A stretch of DNA of 64,000 bases from Gyromitra esculenta (GCA_038503075.1 JBCAML010000010.1:868001-932000), one strand, 5' to 3'. Shown: positions 25,801 through 39,266, counted from the first letter of the stretch. Numbers and translations are program-made. Notes: generated from the sequence alone by a model not told the origin.

Positions 25801-26968
25801 GCCTATTTTTTCGGGGCTCAGACCGCCTACGGAAATATTTCTTGCTTTTTGTCACGCATTATGAACCCAAGTATGTAAGTACATACACATCGGATACGCC
25901 TACATAATGGCTTGAGACGCACGAACTCGCTTGGTAGTGTTTTACATGTAACCCACATGAGTAAAAATTGTCACTTTGGAATCCGGAGAAATCCGTTACA
26001 TCGTTTGCTCGATTTCAGGCTTCCGGGGGGGAAAAATTTGCCATCGCGTTGGTTGGTCGCCGTTCCGAACCTGACGAAATTCCCACGATGGTCTCACGTG
26101 GATCAAAATATCTCACATTTCCTTTACCCAGCCCTTTTAATTCCTTTTCTGCTCGACAGAATATGTGCACACACTGGTGCACCACATCTAGATGCGCAAA
26201 AACGAAAAGGCAGAGGGAAAGGAGGCGGAGCATCAGTGACTTTTGGGATTGGAGACTCAATAATTTTCTTAGCCCATAAGATTGTTTGAAATCGATACTA
26301 TCGTGGGGTTCGGTGGTGAGAGGATATCACGATATTGACTTTGACGGGTAGCGACATAATTTAGTTGGTAGAAAATTTACATGGAAGCTGCTGGATCATA
26401 TGATGTACCCTTTCCGAGCAGACCATCCTCACGGAAATGACGAAACCCGTCTCCTTCATCCCTGTATTTCTCCAGGAGTGCGTAAGAAAAGGTGAAGGCG
26501 ATAGGATGAGACAAAAAGTCACTCTGGGGTCTTGAGAGTCGATAGGAAGCGAATTAAACTCATATGCGCTATCAGCCCAATTGGTAACTCGCGAGAATAC
26601 CCCGCATTCTAGAAAAACTGAAGGACTTAGCGGTCACATATCACCTCAATATGTCTCTCTTTTCACTACCCTCCAATTTTCTCATATCGTGACTCTCCAA
26701 TGAGCAGAGGTCTCCTAAATCTTGCATAAACGATTCGCATTGGCCACGCTCTGGGGCATGCACCTTTCATCGTGCATCCCGAATTCCTAAGATCCGGAGT
26801 ACCGGTATTGTAACGGCTTTACCTCCAGCCCGAGCGAGGCAGACGATCAAGGAGTTGTTTCAAAAACACAGATATTCCCAGGATATCGGAAATTCATACA
26901 GACTAAAAGTACAGTGACGTCTACAAAGTCAAAATAAAGGGGGAAGAGAGTGATATATATATACACAT

Positions 26969-29900
26969 TCAACTCCCTTTCGCCCAATACCTCCCGCCAC
27001 AGTGTACGCACACGTCCAATCCTACCAAAATCGTCCTAGCCAGCGTTTTCTCACCGACCCCAAGCCGTACGCCTCTGTTCTCCATGTCCAGTTCATCATC
27101 GTCAAGCACCGCGTCCCCAAGCACGGTCCTCGAACATATCGTGCATTCCTTCGTGAGCCTTGGTTCCTTGATTGGGAGGAACGTCAACGCACAGCGCGAA
27201 AAGCGGTGACCCTGCGTACACTCCGAGAGTCGCAGATCCGTCCAGACTATCCCCTCGCCGCAGAGTGTGCATTTTTCGAACTTGCTAGTGAACCCTTTAT
27301 CCTTTGCTCGGATCTCCACCAAGCCAGATCCATCATCGTCCCCGCGTTCTATGACGTCTAGGTCTGCTATGCGTCTTTCGACAATCTGAAGTTCGGTTAT
27401 GACGTTCACGTTGGCTCTTTCGGTATTTCCTGCTTCGTCCGTGAACGTTTCATCAACATTAGAGAGCCAGCTAAGAGCATCCCGAGCGGCTTCAAGCACG
27501 GGTCGGAAGTTGTATAACCCGAGAATACCTATACAAGCAACTGAGTAGATCATCCGCTTACTTAACATTGATTCGGTAGCGATCTTATCCCGAGGCGCTC
27601 GAAGGATGCTGTTGATGATGTGGGCGATTATTTCCGCATTCTCTTGTGGGGGGAGGGCGCCGACAGATAGGCCAGGGTAACCACTTCCAGGGACAATATC
27701 GAGGCAGATCTTATATCGAAGTGCATTTAATGAAGGTGCGAGGAGGATATTGGCGGATAAAGAGTCCTCAGGCCGTTTTGATGATACAGAGATACCCCCC
27801 AGACCCAACCCCGTTCCCTCAAAACGAGCTGTGCTAAGAGACCGCTTGATACTTTCCACGACTTGTTCGCGTCTTTCACCCAAGGTCTCCACCTCCAGCA
27901 AGAGAGCTTCGGCAGCCCGGGTTAGGGGATTCGGCACTTTTTCTGGGTCTAGATGGGTTTCTGCGACGAACCCCCTTGCCTCCCAGATCCCCTCACTGCC
28001 TTCGTGGGTACCAAATACTATCCTCGTTGATTCTTTGGCTGCAGTAATATACTCAAGACTATCATCTGGATGGAAGCTGCACGCGGCCGCTATCACACCA
28101 CCCAGGGGGCTTGGTGCGATACCATACACCCTGCAATTGGCAGTGGAGAGCTCATGCTCAACCATGAAGTCCTGTTTTCTCTCAGATATGGCGTTTGACC
28201 AACGAGTGGCCATTGCACGAAGCTCTTCCTCCTCCTCCTTGCTGTCCGGGTAGACGTCCGACATATGAGTATCTGTCTGACCAGTATCCTCGGAAGTGTG
28301 GCAGGTGGAGGTATCAGCGCGGCCGCCCGACGCCACGGAGAGCGGAGAATAAACTACCGTTTGGCTACGACCATTTACAGTCGCAGCGTTGAGAACTACA
28401 GCGGAAGAATTGGTGGGAGTGAAACAGAGGCCTACAGACATGTTTTTGGGTCAGAGCTCCTCCATAATTTCGGTGAAGAATATTACGTACCAGTAACAGG
28501 TTCTATGAACCCATTCATGAACTCCCTCGTGGACACGGCTTCTCCATCGGCGTTTATCGCAGCGATCTTAACGCATTTAGATACTGCATACGCCAAGATA
28601 GACAATCCATTGATCTCCTACACCAGTCCCATATCAGCAAAACGATCACTGATACCGTCTGATCATTGTGCGGTCTGAACTTACCTCGTCAGCCCACGCA
28701 ATGGCAAAAACCGGATGAACATCCGACATTGATCTACCCATCAGAGACCTTTTTCTAGGCGAAACAGCTACGGAAAAACAGCCATCTTTGTCTTCGCTTA
28801 GGCCTATTGTAATTGTGGATATGAAAACTTTTCCACGAAAGGAATAGGCCAAAAAGGCCTCATTCTTCCCCTCTTCTTTCGCAGGTCTCCATGAACTCCA
28901 AGTGAGATTGTTCATCCACGTCGCCCGCACCCCCGCCCGTTCCTCCAATTCTGCAACTCCGACAGCTGGGAAGTACCCCACGATTGAGTGGTGGTCATGC
29001 GTGACCCTGCGTTTCCCCCCACACAGTCAGTAAAACAAAATTATCGGCATGCCGAAGCACAGTAGATCCTAAGAATAAATTAAACCTAAAAAGAACAATC
29101 TCCGAGTTGTCATTCGCCGTTGCTAGCAGTGACTCGCCACAACGGCGTGTTGGAAATAAGTGACATGCGGGGGACCACGATATGGCTCGTGTCCTCGACC
29201 GAAGTCTGTGTGTCGTTTCATCGGAGCTTTCGGGGTCCCATCCCTCATAGTCGAGTATGTCAAGTGTGAGATCGTGTTTCTGCCCACACCAATTAGTTTT
29301 GTTATATCGCGTGGTTTCTCATTAGTCGAGACGTAAGTGTAAAAAACTACCAGGTGCCAATCATTCCAAGGATGGTTCTTGGGCTCAAATATTTTGATTT
29401 GGTGATTCGTTGCGAGGATAGCTAGAATGCACCTTCACCACCAATCGCATGTCAACATTGACTTTCCAACCACGAAAATTGCGATCTGTGCTCTTATCCT
29501 GCTCCTGTGGGGACTGAGTCAGGCTGACCACTGACCTTCGATATTTTGATGCCCCCAAAGGCGACCATGCCAATGCCTTCGCATACCCGGGCCCCTGTTC
29601 GTCGCCGATGCTGTAAATCTCCGCTGCGTCTCAAAAATCTCAAACATCAGCATCAAGTCCAGAACCCCTGAACTACCCGATTCCGGGCACACTCGAAATA
29701 GATACGCCAAAGGATTGGTACAATACCGTCTGCAGGGGGGATCTCATCGTTCATAGCAGCCACCATCAACTCCCTCAGATTCGCTCGAGCATGATGAAAC
29801 TGCTGCGAGCGTTTTCCGCTAGTGTTTCCATTCTTCGGGACCTGCGAGGTTCATAATTTTTGGTTAGCCGCATGGGTTTCACGCGCACCAATTTCTATTT

Positions 29901-30095
29901 GGCCTTTCGTTGCTGCACAATATTTGGATTATGGCTATGCAACCTTTTTTTTAGGGTGGGAGAGAAGGTCGAATGAGAATAACGGACCAAAATCATTACA
30001 TCCTCACTGGCTGCTACGGCGAGCTGCCCATCCGGGGACCAGCGTAGGCAGTCGAGGACATTTGGTAGGAGCCTCAACCTCACGTCACGCAGCAT
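26969..30095 (-). CDS. transcription factor IIIC subunit, TFIIIC90/Sfc9 type
   Basis: Subunit of the RNA polymerase III factor that binds tRNA-gene boxes A and B. Eight exons: 30095-29988, 29841-29727, 29623-29536, 29432-29351, 29279-29086, 29006-28685, 28617-28491 and 28431-26969, giving 832 aa. The N-terminal WD-like TFIIIC-delta region shows LRWSPDGQLAVAASEDV, YSIGDEQGPGYAKALAWSP, RRCILAILATNHQIKIFEP and SLLATANDNSEIVLFR. The C-terminal zinc-binding TFIIIC domain has CTLCGEGIVW, CTQGHRFSRC, KECTICSR and CVHCGGRYW. These two domains in this order identify the human GTF3C4/TFIIIC90 and fission-yeast Sfc9 family. Phases agree at all seven junctions. The weakest part is exon 2, whose sequence between IL and NDEIPPAD is poorly conserved. 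The gene stands alone, with large gene-free blocks on both sides. Confidence 0.9.
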
Positions 30096-33000
30096 ATTCA
30101 GGAACAGTTTCGAAGGCGAGGGAACCCGGAGCCGGCAGCGAGGATGTGATGTATGTGTGTGTGTGTGTGGGAGGATGAATGAATGGTCGAGAGTGAAGCC
30201 TCGGTGCAGGTACGACTTTTGCGTAGGACAGGATGGTGGAGTGAAAGCCAGAGTTCTTTTTTTTCTTCTTCTTCTTTTCCTTTTCTTCCTATGCTTCCAC
30301 TTTTAGCAGCGAATGCTGTTACGAGTATTGTGGGTTAACCCGGAACCACGTTTTACGCTTTTTCGTCCCAATTTATGTGCGTTGAGTTGGTCGGACAGAA
30401 AAAGAGACGTCTGATGTTGATATTGATATCGATAAATGATTTTACGGGTTGGCGTGACGTGATAGAGACAATACCCCGCCGTCACGAGGGGAGGACGCGA
30501 ATCCCAGACGTTGCTGCCGTTTCTGGGGTCTGATCCCGTGTGAAGTTCAATCCCAGCTTCCAGAGCAGGCGGCCGCGGTGCAACACAACGCAGCGGTTCC
30601 CACGGTTGTTCCCAGGCAACTGCTGCGTTACACCCGTGTCACGCTGCCCCTCTATCGGTGTCACTGCGATAGGGAACCTGACATCGACAACTATAGCTAG
30701 ATGGTAACTCTACAACTACCGGCACTGCCACTGGCAAATATTGAATCGATGGGGCCTCGTCACAATAAGACATTCCGTATTCCTTTCTAGAGCATTTTTC
30801 TATGCAGCACTCAGCTTTTCCGCCCCAGGATACACCCTACAAACAGAGCTTTGTCCGTGTGCTATTATTGCCTTGCAGAAAGTCTTAGGGAGAGTCCAGG
30901 TGGTTTTCTCAGCTACTAGGTAGCTAGGCACTGTGTCTGGGCTTATGGAATGGGCGCGTCTGCAAACGGCAGCAAGAGTTCTCTTTCCGTCTTACGCCTA
31001 ATGTCCTCAAGACCCTCGCTCGCTAGTGTTAGCATGTAGACAAGAGCCAACGAAGTCGCCAAGCGAACAATTCGGTTCAGGGAGATGGCTATTGTTTCCC
31101 GGAAGATCAGTCAATTAGACCGAATGAAACAGCTACCTAGCGCTGTTGCCTGAGGCCGTTGCAGGGATACGAATCCGACTACGGCGCTCCGCCTCATGCC
31201 AATGGTATAACACTTCTGGCATCCTGGATTAGTATGTAAAAAGTACGGGATCATAGACAGGTTTCAAAAACAGCGTAACACTACCAGGGCCGTGACAAAG
31301 ATAGCCACTTCACGGTGATTCTATAGTGATCTCGTATGGGTTACTGATTATGATAACAACTAGCCGTGGTTTACCACGCTCGATATTTTCGCTGGTCAGA
31401 AGACTTCTAGGGTGTTAAAAGCCTCACCTCCACTGTCTCCTCTAGTTTTAAAGGACTTAGTTCACATGTCCAGCCACTTGATACTCATTTGAATAAAAAT
31501 TTGAAGATAGGGAGTTTTATCGGGGCCTTGAATGTTGTGGATCAGGGGATCATGAAGAGTTACAAATAAAGGGCTTTCACGAAGAATTAAGTACTAGAAG
31601 ATATGTGTAACCTAGACCACATGCATACTAGAAGACGGGTAGTTTTTTGAACATGAATATACATGTAGGTACCTGCGGGCCTGTATTGGTGAACAGATCC
31701 AACTTTGCATAGTAAAGAAAAATACAGCCAGAATGGTTATAGTTCTATCGCAATATCCAATGCTGGATAACACCTGTCATTGACTCACAACAACGTCCAC
31801 AAAAAATTCCAGATTAAGTGGAGAAACCTCCGCTAGATACCCTCTAACCTTAGTAGTAGAAAGATAGTACCAGTTCCAAAAAACACTGTGTAACGCGAAT
31901 TTGTTTCGAAACACCGTTCTATTTCACGGAGGAGGTATCTATATGTGACTGTTTGCATTGGAAGAGAGGGTAAATACGCGTATCCAAGCTCGTGAACACA
32001 ACTTCAAGGAAGCTATACCTGGGGGTATAAGCTTTCTTAAGAGAGTGATAGTAACAGAGATTTTGAGAATAACATCTAGAAACCGCAGCTCGACAGAAAA
32101 ATTGACAAAATAACAAAAGAGTCGAATGGGTGGGTAGGGTATGGTACACTACAAACGACGTTCCGCCCCACCAATCAGAGCTTTTCTCCGCCCTGCTTCG
32201 CTATCTGTTTGGTACCGGTTCTGGCTTGCTTCTAGAGGCAGTTCCGGACGGTTTCGCAACGGGTAACAGTAAGTTCTGATAGGAGTGTGGATGTCAATGA
32301 TATGATATGATTATTTTATTTTCTTACCCGGAAATGAATTTTTTGGGTTAATCTCTTCAGTCATAACTCGCCATTAGATATGGTATAGATACGTGTAGCT
32401 ATGCCTATATACAGTGCCTTACATACCCTCGATAATTATCAGATATATATATACCCCTAACAGCTAAAGGGAGTAGATCTCAGGAGTACATATGTGTTTA
32501 TATGAGAGGTGGATGATGTTGCCCTATTAAGATATCCTTGGTACCTAGTATTTTTTTGTATAGCATCCCTATAGAATCACAAATACTTGTCTTGCGTCTA
32601 GCCTATTTGCCGGAATTATTAGTAAAGCGGTACCGATTCCGTCCAAATAAAAGGTACGAATCTTGGCGCCAAGGATCGAAGGACAATTAGATGTAAATAT
32701 AAAATACAATGAATAATTACTGGATACTTCGAGAACAGAAATACGTTGTACTCGTATTCTCATAACATTTTTAAAATGGGCCAGGTCTGCATATCATACA
32801 AACTGCCCTGAACCTACCCACTTTATATGGGATGCAGAGATAACCCGTTTTAAAAACGTCATGAGAATACGGGTAGTTAGCGGGACACATATCCACACCA
32901 ACAGGCACTGGCGTGCGTATACTGACCATCTCAAGGGTGTGCGGTCACGCCGTGACTCGCAAGTCTAAAAGTGGTTTATAATACCGTACTGTCTTGCGAA

Positions 33001-35210
33001 TAATGAAAGCAACTGGACGAGGCTCGCAGGATGATATTCACTTTCAGATTGGCCGAATATATTTTGGGGCTCAACTACAACCAGTCGATAAATACCAGGC
33101 GCTTCAGGTTTGACCTAGAAAGTAAGAATTCTGCTACCTCTTCTAGTGAGGTTGGTGTTCTCTCCTGCATGTCTGGTCTAGTTGTTTTCGTTATTTATGA
33201 GAAAATACAGTAACACTATTCAAACTCATGGAGTATCACTATAGTAGATTTTGCCATAAGGATATCTCTTCCCTATGAGGATACACAATTCCGGCTTTTC
33301 CATATCTAATAGCAAGAGTGTGCTGTATTTAGAAACGTGATAGACCATCACCGTTTGCACCAGACTATAGTGGTCTTCAACATCGAGTAATTTTTAAAGA
33401 TAGCGTCTCATCGCATTAGCTTGGATTTCGACTTCGATCCCAGACCACACTTCTCCCTCCAAGGTTGGACACTTGTTCCTGCATGGTCATAAACTTATTT
33501 GACACGGTGAGAATGATTTTTGATAACGCTAAGTGTACGATTCTCGGTGCGAAGCTGCTCTCAGCTGAAATTGAACAAGGGAGGGTCTATTGATGGTTAC
33601 AAGGTCTTGGGAATTATTTAGTCTGGGCGAGAACTGGGTGCTATTCTTTTGGAATAAGAAATACGGTCCTTCGGACCACTCAGGGCGTCACCTTACTCTA
33701 TCTGCAGGCATTGTTTCTGAAGCACAGATAGGTATTCAATTGTAATCCGAGTGCCAAATATGGAGAGACACCCCCATCTGTCACACTGGGATGACAATTG
33801 TAATGATCACGATCACCAGGGACTTCCGGTGGAGTCTCTCATCCTACGTATACACCTGCACACTCACCCGACCCAACATACACTATTGTTCCACCACACC
33901 GACACACACACAAAAAGAACCTCTCTCTTGCGATCGTCAAAGCTCTCTGCCATCATGTCATGTCATTTCGTTCATGACGGTGGCGTCGTGCAGAAGCATG
34001 TTGCCCCTGCCCATGCCCCTGCCGATTCCGAGACGAATTGCTAAGGAACAGCATCGTCACTGGCTGAACTGGCCTGGAATTGCCTTGCAGCCAGCAACTG
34101 GCGATGATGATGAAATGGACCGACATTAACCTTGCATGCTTTCGTTTACCAACGAACCGGACAACACGGGGGCCTGAACGAGAAAAAAGACACAAAGGTA
34201 GCGGATGGATGGGGGCGGAATACCTGTACAAATCCCCAATCCTGAAACGCGCATTTTTTCCCTTCCTTTGCTGTGGAAAAGGGCAGTGAAGGAAAGGGTA
34301 GAAATCCAAGTAGCACACCCAAGACGAACAACTCACCACTGATAGCACAGAACTCGTACACCACCCTTGTCCTGCCCCACACACAAGCGCTTTGTTGTAA
34401 TGTTTTCCAACTAATCCTAGAAACAAACTATCACAAAGCTTCAACGAGGCAACAGCACCATGGCTATGTTGTTCATGTTCGTCATCGGGACCCTGAGTCG
34501 ATTATACTGTGGAATTTTGAAGTTTTTTTTAAGAATTTTTATTTATTTTTGCCTCTCTAGTTTCTTCATACATTTGCCTCACACCTATCTTTTTCTTTCC
34601 ATCACATCTGGTCTTCACACATGACCTCCAAAAATAACCATACCATTGTTGCACTTTTTAGTACCCACTTCCAGCTCTTATTCTTTCTTCCCAATTCAAC
34701 CTGCGTTCATGCTTGTGTTACCTTTCATGTGCATCACCAACCCTCGTTCGTCGACTCGTCAACGGCGTCGTCTTTCCACGTGTCTGTCTCATCGGTCGAT
34801 GAGCAAGCACGGTAGGAGGAAATAAGACAACCAACTGACCAATAGAACCGCTTAGACGCCACACCCTAACCAAGACGTATTCTCCCAATGAAATAACGTC
34901 TCGGGGAGACGGCTTGCTGACTTCTCCAGAGTCTCAGCCGTTATCGCATGAGGAAAAGGTCTAAGAAGCGGAATAAGAAAATACAGGGGAAGGATCAGGA
35001 AGGCTAAAAAATATGATCACAAAAAAAAACAAAGCAATGTTCCATCCAATGTTGGACGGTGCAATCTCCAAATTAAGAGATTAGTTGACGATACACGCGT
35101 AAAATATTATACAACGAAAGAAAATCTAAGGATCTGGAGAAGTCTAGCAGTGCCGAAATATGCTGGCGGCATTATGCTGCAGTGCCTAGGTCAGATGTGA
35201 TTTCATTAGG
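30096..35210. other. 5.1-kb AT-rich gene-free block
   Basis: No supportable gene on either strand. Contents: a TTC/CTT-rich tract near 30257-30292, a foldback inverted repeat at 32749-32875, one TACATGTA at 31660, and short (TA)n runs near 32440. Overlapping open frames at 33751-34560 lie on both strands with no domain and look like chance. I found no reverse transcriptase or transposase motif, though a decayed element cannot be excluded. Confidence 0.45.
32749..32875. repeat. foldback inverted repeat (MITE-like)
   Basis: Two arms of about 32 bp face each other around a 63-bp centre: 32749-32780 and the reverse complement of 32844-32875, differing at about five positions. The arm core reads CGTATTCTCATAAC on the left and, in the same sense, CGTATTCTCATGAC on the right, then TTTTTAAAA and GGG. 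No coding capacity. It may be a small non-autonomous DNA element or a replication palindrome; no second copy in this window was seen. Confidence 0.6.
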
Positions 35211-37115
35211 TTAGAATTGAATAAAGTCCTGCTGCATAGTGACCTCATGGGGAATCCCGTTTTCGTCTTTGAAGACAAAGTCATCGTCGCTAAGTGCATC
35301 AGAATCGACATCGTCACTACTGATTTCTTCGTCCTCCTCTTCGCTAGAAATGTCACTTTCCTCAGAATCCTTGTTGTCCTCGGTACCGGATCTATGGGCT
35401 AGTGCGGCGGCTGTTGCGGCTGCTTTCTCTACCACTCGCCTCCTTCCTGCTTTTTGCACGTGTGATAGCTTACAAGATTTGTCGTTGCACACACCTTTGT
35501 CGTCGAAATCCGGACATTCTCGTACGTGTCGCTCTGTACAGTCTGCGCCCTTATCGCAATATCCATAGATAGCAAAGGGGCGGCAAATACGAGCAGCGGG
35601 GTTAACCTTAACGTGCGCATACAGACATTGATCTTTCTGACAGTTTCCGTGGCCAAAGTGTAGGCACGCTGGTACACGGTGCGGCTTAGGGTCGTGAGAC
35701 AAGTCGCATGAATCTCCATCCGTACAAGAATCATTCTTGAAATATCGCGGGCAAATGGCGACCTTATTGGGATCGTGGGTGTATGGGCAAGACATCCCAT
35801 ACTTGCATTGCCCTATGAGTAAATATGAATGTTATAGTTAGTTATCACCTATTTTCCCCCGTGCCCAGTGACGCGGTATATGGTATGTGAAGGGGCTTGA
35901 GCTCTGATGCAACAATGAAGTCCGCAATAGGAGCCGAAAGGCAAGCGATTGGAAGAAGTATTCGGTACCGGTATTTGAAAAGAATTTGCAGGGCTTGTCA
36001 ACCTTCCTGCTGCGCGAATTTGTTGGATTACTGACCAACAGGGAAACGGAAATATATTGTCAGCCAAACAACGATGGACGATAAGGCTACGACGGTGCCC
36101 TAAGGGGGTGATGATCGTATACTCACCGTGATGCCTTTACTAGGCCAGATCTCCAAAGGTTTCCGTTTTTGCTTCGCACAAAATTAACACCGCCAACAAC
36201 AGCTCTCTTAGGGGTAGTATTTGCTGCTTTCGGGTTATCTGTCATTAATAAGTTAACCAAATACTATTTTCGTCTTCCGTCCCAAATTTTTGTTCCATGT
36301 CCTCACCAGAGATTTTAACTAGTTTACTACCGTCGGCAGCAACTCGATAACGTTCTCCTGCAATCATGACTTCGTGAAGAGCATGGGCTGTGGTAACGGC
36401 AGACCCACTGTAAGGAGGGCCACGGGACTTCTGAAGCCAGCTTCTAAGCTTTAGCTTTTCTCTTTCTTCCTTTCTCCGTAAACGATCTTTTACTTTTGCA
36501 TGGGCTTGCTCCTCGAACACGGAGCTGTTGATTAACTGTAATTTGCCTATGCCGCGTCTTGCTACCCATCCTTCTCCTGTTGTCGATACTTGTTGAGTAG
36601 ATACATCGGCTGTAGACCCTGTTTTTGATGCTGTTGGTGAAGGCAACACTGTTTGTATAGATCCGATGCCAAACTTTGATATTGGGGACGTTGCAGCAGA
36701 TTTAGTAGAATCGGTAGACCCAGATACTGGTGTATTATTATTGATCACAAGGCTTCTGTTGTAGTGAGTGCCAGGAGCTACTCGCCCTCCTCGGCCTCGA
36801 GACCTGGCTCGAGGCGGGAAAGCACCTCTTATTGGTGGCCGCCATGTTGATGATCCTCTTCCTCTTGATGATGATTCTGAGGGTATTCTGTTAACATCTG
36901 GCCAACCAATCAGAGCGCAGGTCCACAAATAGACAGAAAAAGAAAAAGAAAAAAAAGGACAGTGTGGAAAGACGAGACGAAACACAAAAACGGAAAGTCA
37001 TACGATAGTTAGATGAATGATAAGGGTGCTGCCCTTGATAACCGCTACTGGGGATGGGGGGAATTTGTTCTCGTTGATTTTTGTGGCGATTTATTTGACC
37101 TGCGGGTTTGTTCAT
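35211..37115 (-). CDS. CCCH zinc-finger protein, ZC3H3-like
   Basis: Likely nuclear RNA-binding protein of the ZC3H3 type, a family linked to polyadenylation and mRNA export. Five exons: 37115-37004, 36897-36307, 36238-36127, 36030-35969 and 35812-35211, giving 492 aa. The N-terminus is Gly/Arg/Ser-rich with an RGRGG segment. A conserved block VGGVNFVRSKNGNLWRSGLV precedes five CCCH fingers in tandem: CKFFSNTGQCKYGMSCPYTH (built across intron 4), CPRYFKNDSCTDGDSCDLSH, CLHFGHGNCQKDQCLYAH, CRPFAIYGYCDKGADCTERH and CPDFDDKGVCNDKSCKLSH. An acidic Ser/Glu/Asp tail ends MQQDFIQF. Intron 2 uses GTGAGG with a TTAATGACAG end; the alternative 26-nt intron just inside it is too short to be likely. The finger array makes the family assignment strong; the exact orthologue is not proven. 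Confidence 0.87.
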
Positions 37116-38017
37116 TTGCTCTCAATCAGCTTTCTGTGGTCATAAATATAACGAGCTGTCAATAGATAAGGGGCGACTGACCAGCAAGCTGGCCGATTTT
37201 TGTGAGAAGTGCCTGATTTTCAGACATGATGTTGTATACGCGGCGAACTATACACTAGAAAGAATTCTTTCAAAGCACAGAGCGATGAAGCAGACAAAGA
37301 TCGAAGAAAGATGACGGAGAGGGGGAAGCGAGAGTAGGGGAGAAGGGGAAAGGAGCGAAGAAAGAGCGGTCCGTTGGGGGTTTTGTACTCTGCGGTCGTG
37401 AGTGGTGGGTTGGGGAAACAGGTCCGTGCATATGGCATGTGCGACGGGGATCATTTTCTGTGGCGTTCATCGACATTCTTTTGGTTTCATCACGTGCCCA
37501 CCCAGTCATTCCTGAGTGAGATTTCATGAAAAATAGCCACCTTCACATACAGCCTCCGGCAGAATTATTGTAGTCTGGCAAACGTTCATTCGCTAAACCT
37601 AGGGTATTTGTAGAGAAAATCCGTCAACACCCAATAGGAAAGGATTGTCACGTGACAAGTCGGCTGCGAGAATTATTGTAGAATTGTGGCGACTCAGGGT
37701 TTGAAGCTTCATCGGAAAGATTTTTGCAGTAGTATTGGCAATCTGGGTGTTTCTTTTTTTTGTTTATATCATTAACTGCAACTAGCACTAAAGCTATGAT
37801 AATACAAAATAATTGGAACCACATATTTCCTTCTCTTTTCATATCCCATATTCCTGGCCACATAGTCCAACTTGGGCGTTCACTTACCTTCGGTTTCTAC
37901 AATAATTCCACCAGAGGCTGTACTCCCTCCAAAAACTATCGCCCCACGATTCTTTATAATATACTGATAATTTATAAAAATCTAGCTTACTTCTTACTTG
38001 ACAGTAAAATCGCCCTT
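37116..38017. other. intergenic region between the TFIIF beta and CCCH-protein genes
   Basis: 902 bp between two minus-strand genes: upstream region of the CCCH gene (37116 on) and 3' flank of TFIIF beta. No supported gene or distinct repeat. Confidence 0.4.
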
Positions 38018-39266
38018 TCATCGTTTGTCCATTGACTTGTACGCTTCATTATCCCCCATCGCCTGTTTGTATTCGCTCCTCAGACACCACTTTCCGGAGA
38101 AGCTCCCATGTGTGTTATACTTCCCGATCTCCTCTAAAATTTCCTGGAGATAGGCTTGCGGCTGGTGAAGTTTCTCAACTAGATCCTTCATCTTATAATA
38201 TTCGTATTTTTCGAACAATGCAAAGAGCTTTGTCTGGACTTCTTCCTTGGAAATCCGGAAGGCCTTATCTAGTGTCTTTGTCCGGGCTTTCTCAGAGGGC
38301 TGCTATGAGAATGTAAGGTTTTAGCAAGATGTCCTAATAATGAGAGAAGAAAATCAGTTGGACGTACGGCAATTTTTAAGAAACTTCTGTTCTTCACGGC
38401 CCCAATGGTACCGGGGTTAAGTATATTATCTTTGGTAATATTATCGAGAAGTTTCACCGATTTCCCGCGCTTCGCAGCCACTTGCTGTTTACGCTCAAAT
38501 TCTCTATATTCAGTATTTGGAACAGGCTTCATTTGTAAGTTTGCAATCACAGTTCCAACAACAGCAGTTGGGTCTATATTTCTGTCAACGGATCTGCCAT
38601 GGGATACGGCAATTTAGTGTTGGTGCTTACGGTGAGGGATCTTAATAAAGGTTTCTTTTTTCTCTTCCTCTTGGTTTCCTTCACCTTGTTTGAATCTTTT
38701 CTTGGCCCTCTCGTTATCATCCTTCCAAAGTAACCTGCGGGGGATTTCAGGGTAATCATCATCCGAACTTCTTAACTTTCTTTTTTTGTCGTCTTTTTCC
38801 GTGAAGATGAACGTATTTGAGATTTCTGGCTTTAAGGAGTTTTTCAAGTCGTACTCCCGCGGGAGGCCTTCGTTGACGTTTTTACCATCGGAAAGAATCA
38901 ATTTAACCATCTAGCCATCCACAGCGAACGATCAGCCTCCTAAAGCTCCCAGTGTCGGAGTAGCAAACGCTTAGAGAGAATGGGAAGCGGTCTTACGGTT
39001 GGGTCATTTTTATTGACCAATATAGTACCGAGCTCAATTTCCGCTTCTGAGTCTGAAGGGATGTCATCCCAGCGCTCTTGAATGAACTGCGGAAGCTTAA
39101 TGAGCCAGACCGTTCCTGCCGACCTTTCCAGATCACACTCGTCGGTTTCTTCATAGATATCGACGTCCGGCTCAAAGGCCGGATACTCTTCTTTTTTTTC
39201 ATGCCTACCATCTTGGTAAATTTCTATAGCAGGCTTCTGCTTAGGAGCGATTTCAGAGTACACCAT
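38018..39266 (-). CDS. TFG2: transcription initiation factor IIF, beta subunit (RAP30/Tfg2)
   Basis: TFIIF binds RNA polymerase II and helps form and stabilise the preinitiation complex. Four exons: 39266-38997, 38910-38631, 38573-38368 and 38302-38018, giving 346 aa. The N-terminal dimerisation domain includes SAGTVWLIKLPQFIQERW, IELGTILVNKNDPT and VKLILSDGKNVNEGLPREY. The middle has VVGTVIANLQMKPVPN and EFERKQQVAAKR. The C-terminal winged helix reads LFEKYEYYKMKDLVEKL, QPQAYLQEILEEIGKYN, HGSFSGKWCLRSEYK. Intron 2 needs the acceptor ATATAG at 38574-38576; nearer AGs give a stop or wrong frame. An upstream in-frame ATG at 39450 would add about 60 unconserved residues, so the MVYSEIAP start was preferred. 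Identification is secure. Confidence 0.93.

Larger units (their letters stand above)
19605..26968. other. 7.4-kb gene-free region upstream of the bZIP gene
   Basis: The longest gene-free stretch in the window. From 19.6 to about 22.3 kb it is fairly GC-rich with pyrimidine runs, consistent with a long regulatory region of the bZIP gene. From 22.3 to 26.9 kb it contains TGTACA-rich palindromes, two TACATGTA copies (22359, 25943) and short open frames without recognisable domains. The longest, 25158-25727 on the minus strand (189 codons), is about what chance would produce and I do not call it a gene. No transposon protein seen. Confidence 0.45.

Noticed and set aside
33751..34560. Overlapping open frames of up to 163 codons on both strands
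   Set aside because: No domain, low-complexity His/Cys/Ser composition, no consistent splice joins; likely chance.
36276..36301. Alternative 26-nt intron in the CCCH-protein gene
   Set aside because: Too short for a spliceosomal intron. A 68-nt intron from 36306 with donor GTGAGG gives the same frame and a good branch site.
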